The notes under the pieces are model-generated. The model was not told the DNA's origin and did not search any database. It saw only the letters and a list, made by a program, of their open reading frames with translations. Source: DASUSF01 sp036375275 (GTDB lineage Bacteria > Pseudomonadota > Alphaproteobacteria > Geminicoccales > Geminicoccaceae). Taken from it: a stretch of DNA of 29,132 nt. This document shows, piece after piece, positions 26,582-29,132 of this stretch. The translations under genes were made by a program, and so were the position numbers. The stretch is taken from assembly GCA_036375275.1 (NCBI GenBank), contig DASUSF010000460.1, positions 1 to 29,132 of the forward strand. The letters are read 5' to 3'. The first letter of the stretch is position 1, and every line of letters starts with the position of its first letter.

Positions 26582-27427
26582 ATGGCGACCTATCTGCGTC
26601 CGCACCTGCTGAGCGACGCCGTCGAGGCGCTCGCGGCGGGGCCGCTCGTGGTGCTCGCCGGCGGCACGGACCATTACCCGGCGCGGGTCGGGCGGACGCT
26701 CGACGAGGCGATCCTGGACATCACCGGGCTCGACGCGCTCGACGGCATCGAGGAGCGCGCGGAGCACTGGCGGATCGGCGCCCTGACCCGCTGGGCGACG
26801 CTCCGCGACGCGCCGCTGCCGGGCTGGTTCGATGGCCTGCGTGAAGCCGCGCGCGAGGTGGGTGGCCGGCAGATCCAGGAGAGCGGCACGATCGGCGGCA
26901 ACCTCTGCAACGCCTCGCCCGCCGCCGACGGGGTGCCCCCGCTGCTCGCCCTCGATGCCGCGGTCGAGCTTACCGGGCCGGCCGGCGTCGAGGTGCGCCC
27001 GCTCCCGGGGTTCATCCTCGGCAACCGGAGCACCGCGCGGCGCCCCGATCAGCTCCTGACGGCCGTCCTGGTGCCGAAGCCGACGCAGCAGCGGGCCCGC
27101 TCCTGCTTCCGGAAGCTCGGGGCGCGGCGCTACCTCGTGATCTCCATCGTCATGGCCGCGGCGGCGCTCGAGGTCGACGGGAACGGCGTCATCCGGGAGG
27201 CGAGGCTCGCGATCGGCGCCTGCTCGCCGGTCGCCCTTCGCCTGCCCGCGGCCGAGGCGGCGCTGCGGGGCCGCCCGGTCGCCTCCGATCCTGCCGCACG
27301 GATCGAGGCGGCCCATCTCGCGGCGCTGGCGCCGATCGACGACGTCCGCGCCGACGCCCGCTACCGGCGGGCGACCGCGCTGACGCTGCTCCGCCGCACC
27401 GTCGCCGAGCTCGCGGAGGTGGTGTGA
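26582..27427 (+). CDS. FAD-binding subunit of molybdenum hydroxylase (XdhB/CoxM type)
   Basis: Medium subunit that carries FAD and passes electrons from the iron-sulfur clusters to the acceptor. It has 281 residues. The FAD motifs are VVLAGGTDHYPARVG (about 22-36, usually LAGGTDLLxxx) and IQESGTIGGNLCNASPAADGVPPLLAL (two runs: ESGTIGGNLCNASPAAD and GVPPLLAL). The C-terminal CO dehydrogenase flavoprotein domain follows, with RKLGARRYLVISIVMAAAAL. A GGAGAACGGG ribosome site precedes the ATG. The stop overlaps the GTG of the next gene by four bases (GTGA), so the two subunits are translationally coupled. Substrate cannot be inferred from this subunit. It begins 71 bp after the channel gene, in a gap where I see no clear promoter. 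Confidence 0.9.
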   Translation: MATYLRPHLLSDAVEALAAGPLVVLAGGTDHYPARVGRTLDEAILDITGLDALDGIEERAEHWRIGALTRWATLRDAPLPGWFDGLREAAREVGGRQIQESGTIGGNLCNASPAADGVPPLLALDAAVELTGPAGVEVRPLPGFILGNRSTARRPDQLLTAVLVPKPTQQRARSCFRKLGARRYLVISIVMAAAALEVDGNGVIREARLAIGACSPVALRLPAAEAALRGRPVASDPAARIEAAHLAALAPIDDVRADARYRRATALTLLRRTVAELAEVV

Positions 27428-29132
27428 ACGAACTCGCCGCCGCGACGCTGGGGGAGCGACCCGCCCCGGCCGGGACCCGCTTCCGCGTCAATGGCCGCCC
27501 GGTCGAGGTCGCCGCGGCGCCGGCGCTCCGCCTCGTCGACGTGCTCCGCGACCGGCTCGGCCTCACCGGCACCAAGGTCGGCTGCAACGCCGGTGACTGC
27601 GGTGCCTGCACGGTGCTCCTCGACGGCCGTCAGGTCTGCGCCTGCCTGGTGCCGCTCGGGCAGGTCGCGGGGCGCGCGGTGACCACGGTCGAAGGGCTCG
27701 AGCGGGAGCCACGGACCCGCGACCTGCAGGCCGCCTTCCACCGCCACGGCGCGGCCCAGTGCGGGATCTGCACGCCGGGCATGCTGATCGCGGCCAGCGA
27801 CCTGCTGGCGAGGGACGCTGCGCCCGAGCGGGCCGCGGTCCTCGGCGCGCTCGGCGGCGTGCTCTGCCGCTGCACCGGCTATCGGAAGATCGTCGACGCA
27901 GTGCTCGACGCGGTGCTCGACGCGGGCGGCAGCGCGGGCGCGCCCGCGGCTCCGACGGGACCGGCGGTTGGCGCGCGGGTCCCGAAGGTGGACGGTCGGG
28001 CCAAGCTCACCGGACGCGAGCGCTATGGCGCCGATGCCGTTCCGGCCGATGCGCTCTGGCTCCGGATCGTCCGCTCCCCCTACCCCGCCGCCCGCTTCGA
28101 GATCGGCGATCTCTCGCCGCTGCTCGGCCGGCATCCGGGCCTGGAGCGCGTCCTGACCGCCGCCGACGTGCCGGTCAACGCGTTCGCGATCTTTCCGCAT
28201 CTCCGCGATCAGCCGGTGCTCGCGGATGGCGAGGTGCGCTTCCCGGGCGAGGCCGTGCTGGCGCTCCTCGGCCACCGCGGCGCGGTCGCCCGGGTGGCCG
28301 ACGAGGAGCTGCCGATCCGCTATTTTCCTCTGCAGCCGGTGATCGGGATCGAGGCTGCGACGGCGCCGGACGCGCGGACCGTCCAGGCGGGGCGAGCCGA
28401 CAACCTCCTGATCGCCGGACGGTGCTGCAGGGGCACGCTGGAGAGCCAAGAAGCCGCGGGCACCGTGCGCAGCGAGGTGCTGTTCGAGACCGCGTCCGTC
28501 GAGCACGCGTACATCGAGCCCGAGGCCGGCTGGGCCGAGATCGTCCACGGCCGGGTCGAGATCCACGCGACCACCCAGTGCCCGTACATGGACCGGGACG
28601 AGACCGCGCACGTCCTCGGCCTCGACCCGGAGCAGGTGCGGATCGTCCCGACCGCCTGCGGCGGCGGCTTCGGCGGCAAGCTCGATCTCTCGGTGCAGCC
28701 CCTGGTCGGGCTCGCGGCGCGGCTGACCGGACGCCCCGTGGCGCTGGTCTACGAGCGGCCCGAGAGCATGGCGAGCACCACGAAGCGGCACGCCTCCCGG
28801 CTCAGCGCCCGTGCCGGCGCCGACGCCGAAGGCCGGCTCCGCTTCTTCGCGCTCGACGGCGCGTTCGACACCGGCGCCTACGCGTCGTGGGGCCCGACCG
28901 TCGCCGGCCGGGTCCCGGTCCACGCTCCCGGGCCCTACCGGGTCCCGACGGTGCGCGCCGAAGCCCGGGCCTGGCTCACCAACGCGCCACCGGCCGGCGC
29001 CTTCCGCGGCTTCGGCGTGCCGCAGGCGGCGCTCGCGCACGAGACCCTGATGGACGATCTGGCGCTGACGCTCCGGCTCGACCGGCTCGAGTTCCGGCGG
29101 CGGAACGCGCTCCGGGTCGGCGACCTCACCCC
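27424..29132 (+). CDS. fused 2Fe-2S/molybdopterin subunit of xanthine dehydrogenase-family enzyme, partial
   Basis: Catalytic chain of a molybdenum hydroxylase, cut by the right edge after 569 codons. The GTG at 27424 overlaps the preceding stop (GTGA). Residues 19-155 form the small iron-sulfur domain. The plant-type cluster uses Cys54, Cys59, Cys62 and Cys74 (GCNAGDCGACTVL), and the second cluster uses Cys113, Cys116, Cys148 and Cys150 (QCGICTPGML, LCRCTGY). A short Ala/Gly/Pro linker leads to the molybdopterin domain at about 185: VPKVDGRAKLTGRERYGAD, then ACGGGFGGKLDLSVQPL and PPAGAFRGFGVPQA, which contact the cofactor. The active-site glutamate lies beyond the window. Many relatives keep these as separate genes; a fused form also occurs in XdhD/YgfN-type proteins. 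Substrate unknown. Confidence 0.92.
   Translation, partial: MNELAAATLGERPAPAGTRFRVNGRPVEVAAAPALRLVDVLRDRLGLTGTKVGCNAGDCGACTVLLDGRQVCACLVPLGQVAGRAVTTVEGLEREPRTRDLQAAFHRHGAAQCGICTPGMLIAASDLLARDAAPERAAVLGALGGVLCRCTGYRKIVDAVLDAVLDAGGSAGAPAAPTGPAVGARVPKVDGRAKLTGRERYGADAVPADALWLRIVRSPYPAARFEIGDLSPLLGRHPGLERVLTAADVPVNAFAIFPHLRDQPVLADGEVRFPGEAVLALLGHRGAVARVADEELPIRYFPLQPVIGIEAATAPDARTVQAGRADNLLIAGRCCRGTLESQEAAGTVRSEVLFETASVEHAYIEPEAGWAEIVHGRVEIHATTQCPYMDRDETAHVLGLDPEQVRIVPTACGGGFGGKLDLSVQPLVGLAARLTGRPVALVYERPESMASTTKRHASRLSARAGADAEGRLRFFALDGAFDTGAYASWGPTVAGRVPVHAPGPYRVPTVRAEARAWLTNAPPAGAFRGFGVPQAALAHETLMDDLALTLRLDRLEFRRRNALRVGDLT

Overview
The window is visibly very GC-rich (about 70% by eye) and almost fully coding. 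It reads as the chromosome of a Gram-negative alphaproteobacterium, probably Rhodospirillales-like. Reasons: a CMP-KDO synthetase (LPS), a yejABEF-type periplasmic peptide importer, a CycM-like cytochrome c divergent from kdsB-pheA, the malic enzyme/phosphotransacetylase fusion, and a liu-type leucine degradation cluster. No rRNA, tRNA, IS element, prophage or CRISPR array was seen. The taxonomic assignment is inference from gene content, not a database match.

Layout. 1-328: non-coding, with two tandem 31-bp hairpin-forming repeats just beyond the end of yejF. 329-6053 (minus): yejA-yejB-yejE-yejF, a complete ABC importer for oligopeptides, behind a plausible sigma70 promoter. 6142-8459 (minus): hisN-type phosphatase, preceded by an unusual membrane-anchored cytochrome c with three tandem haem domains. 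8626-10295 (plus): kdsB and pheA. 10325-20320 (minus, apart from one gene): leucine catabolism, with leucine dehydrogenase, an SLC13-like transporter, liuD, liuC, liuB, a GST-kappa/HCCA-isomerase-like protein and liuA. A plus-strand membrane gene of unknown function (18326-19120), with its own promoter-like region, separates liuA from liuBCD. 20332-24000 (minus): mgtE and maeB, packed directly upstream of liuA. 24133-24666 (minus): YjlB-like cupin. 24768-26510 (plus): MscS-type channel. 26582 to the window end (plus): a xanthine dehydrogenase-family molybdenum hydroxylase, with an FAD subunit followed by a fused 2Fe-2S/molybdopterin subunit that runs off the right edge.

How they fit together. 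LeuDH deaminates leucine to 2-ketoisocaproate. After oxidative decarboxylation (enzyme not in the window), LiuA makes 3-methylcrotonyl-CoA, LiuB/LiuD carboxylate it to 3-methylglutaconyl-CoA, and LiuC hydrates that to HMG-CoA. The lyase LiuE and a LiuR regulator are not in the window. MaeB, next to liuA, could supply pyruvate and NADPH from the malate that follows acetyl-CoA entry into the TCA cycle.

I found no clearly new multi-gene defence or mobile system. The points most worth a second look are the three-domain cytochrome c, the large dyad between it and kdsB, the glutamate/histidine-rich unknown membrane protein inside the liu locus, the SLC13-like transporter lacking the usual SNT motifs, and the maeB-mgtE-liuA gene run.
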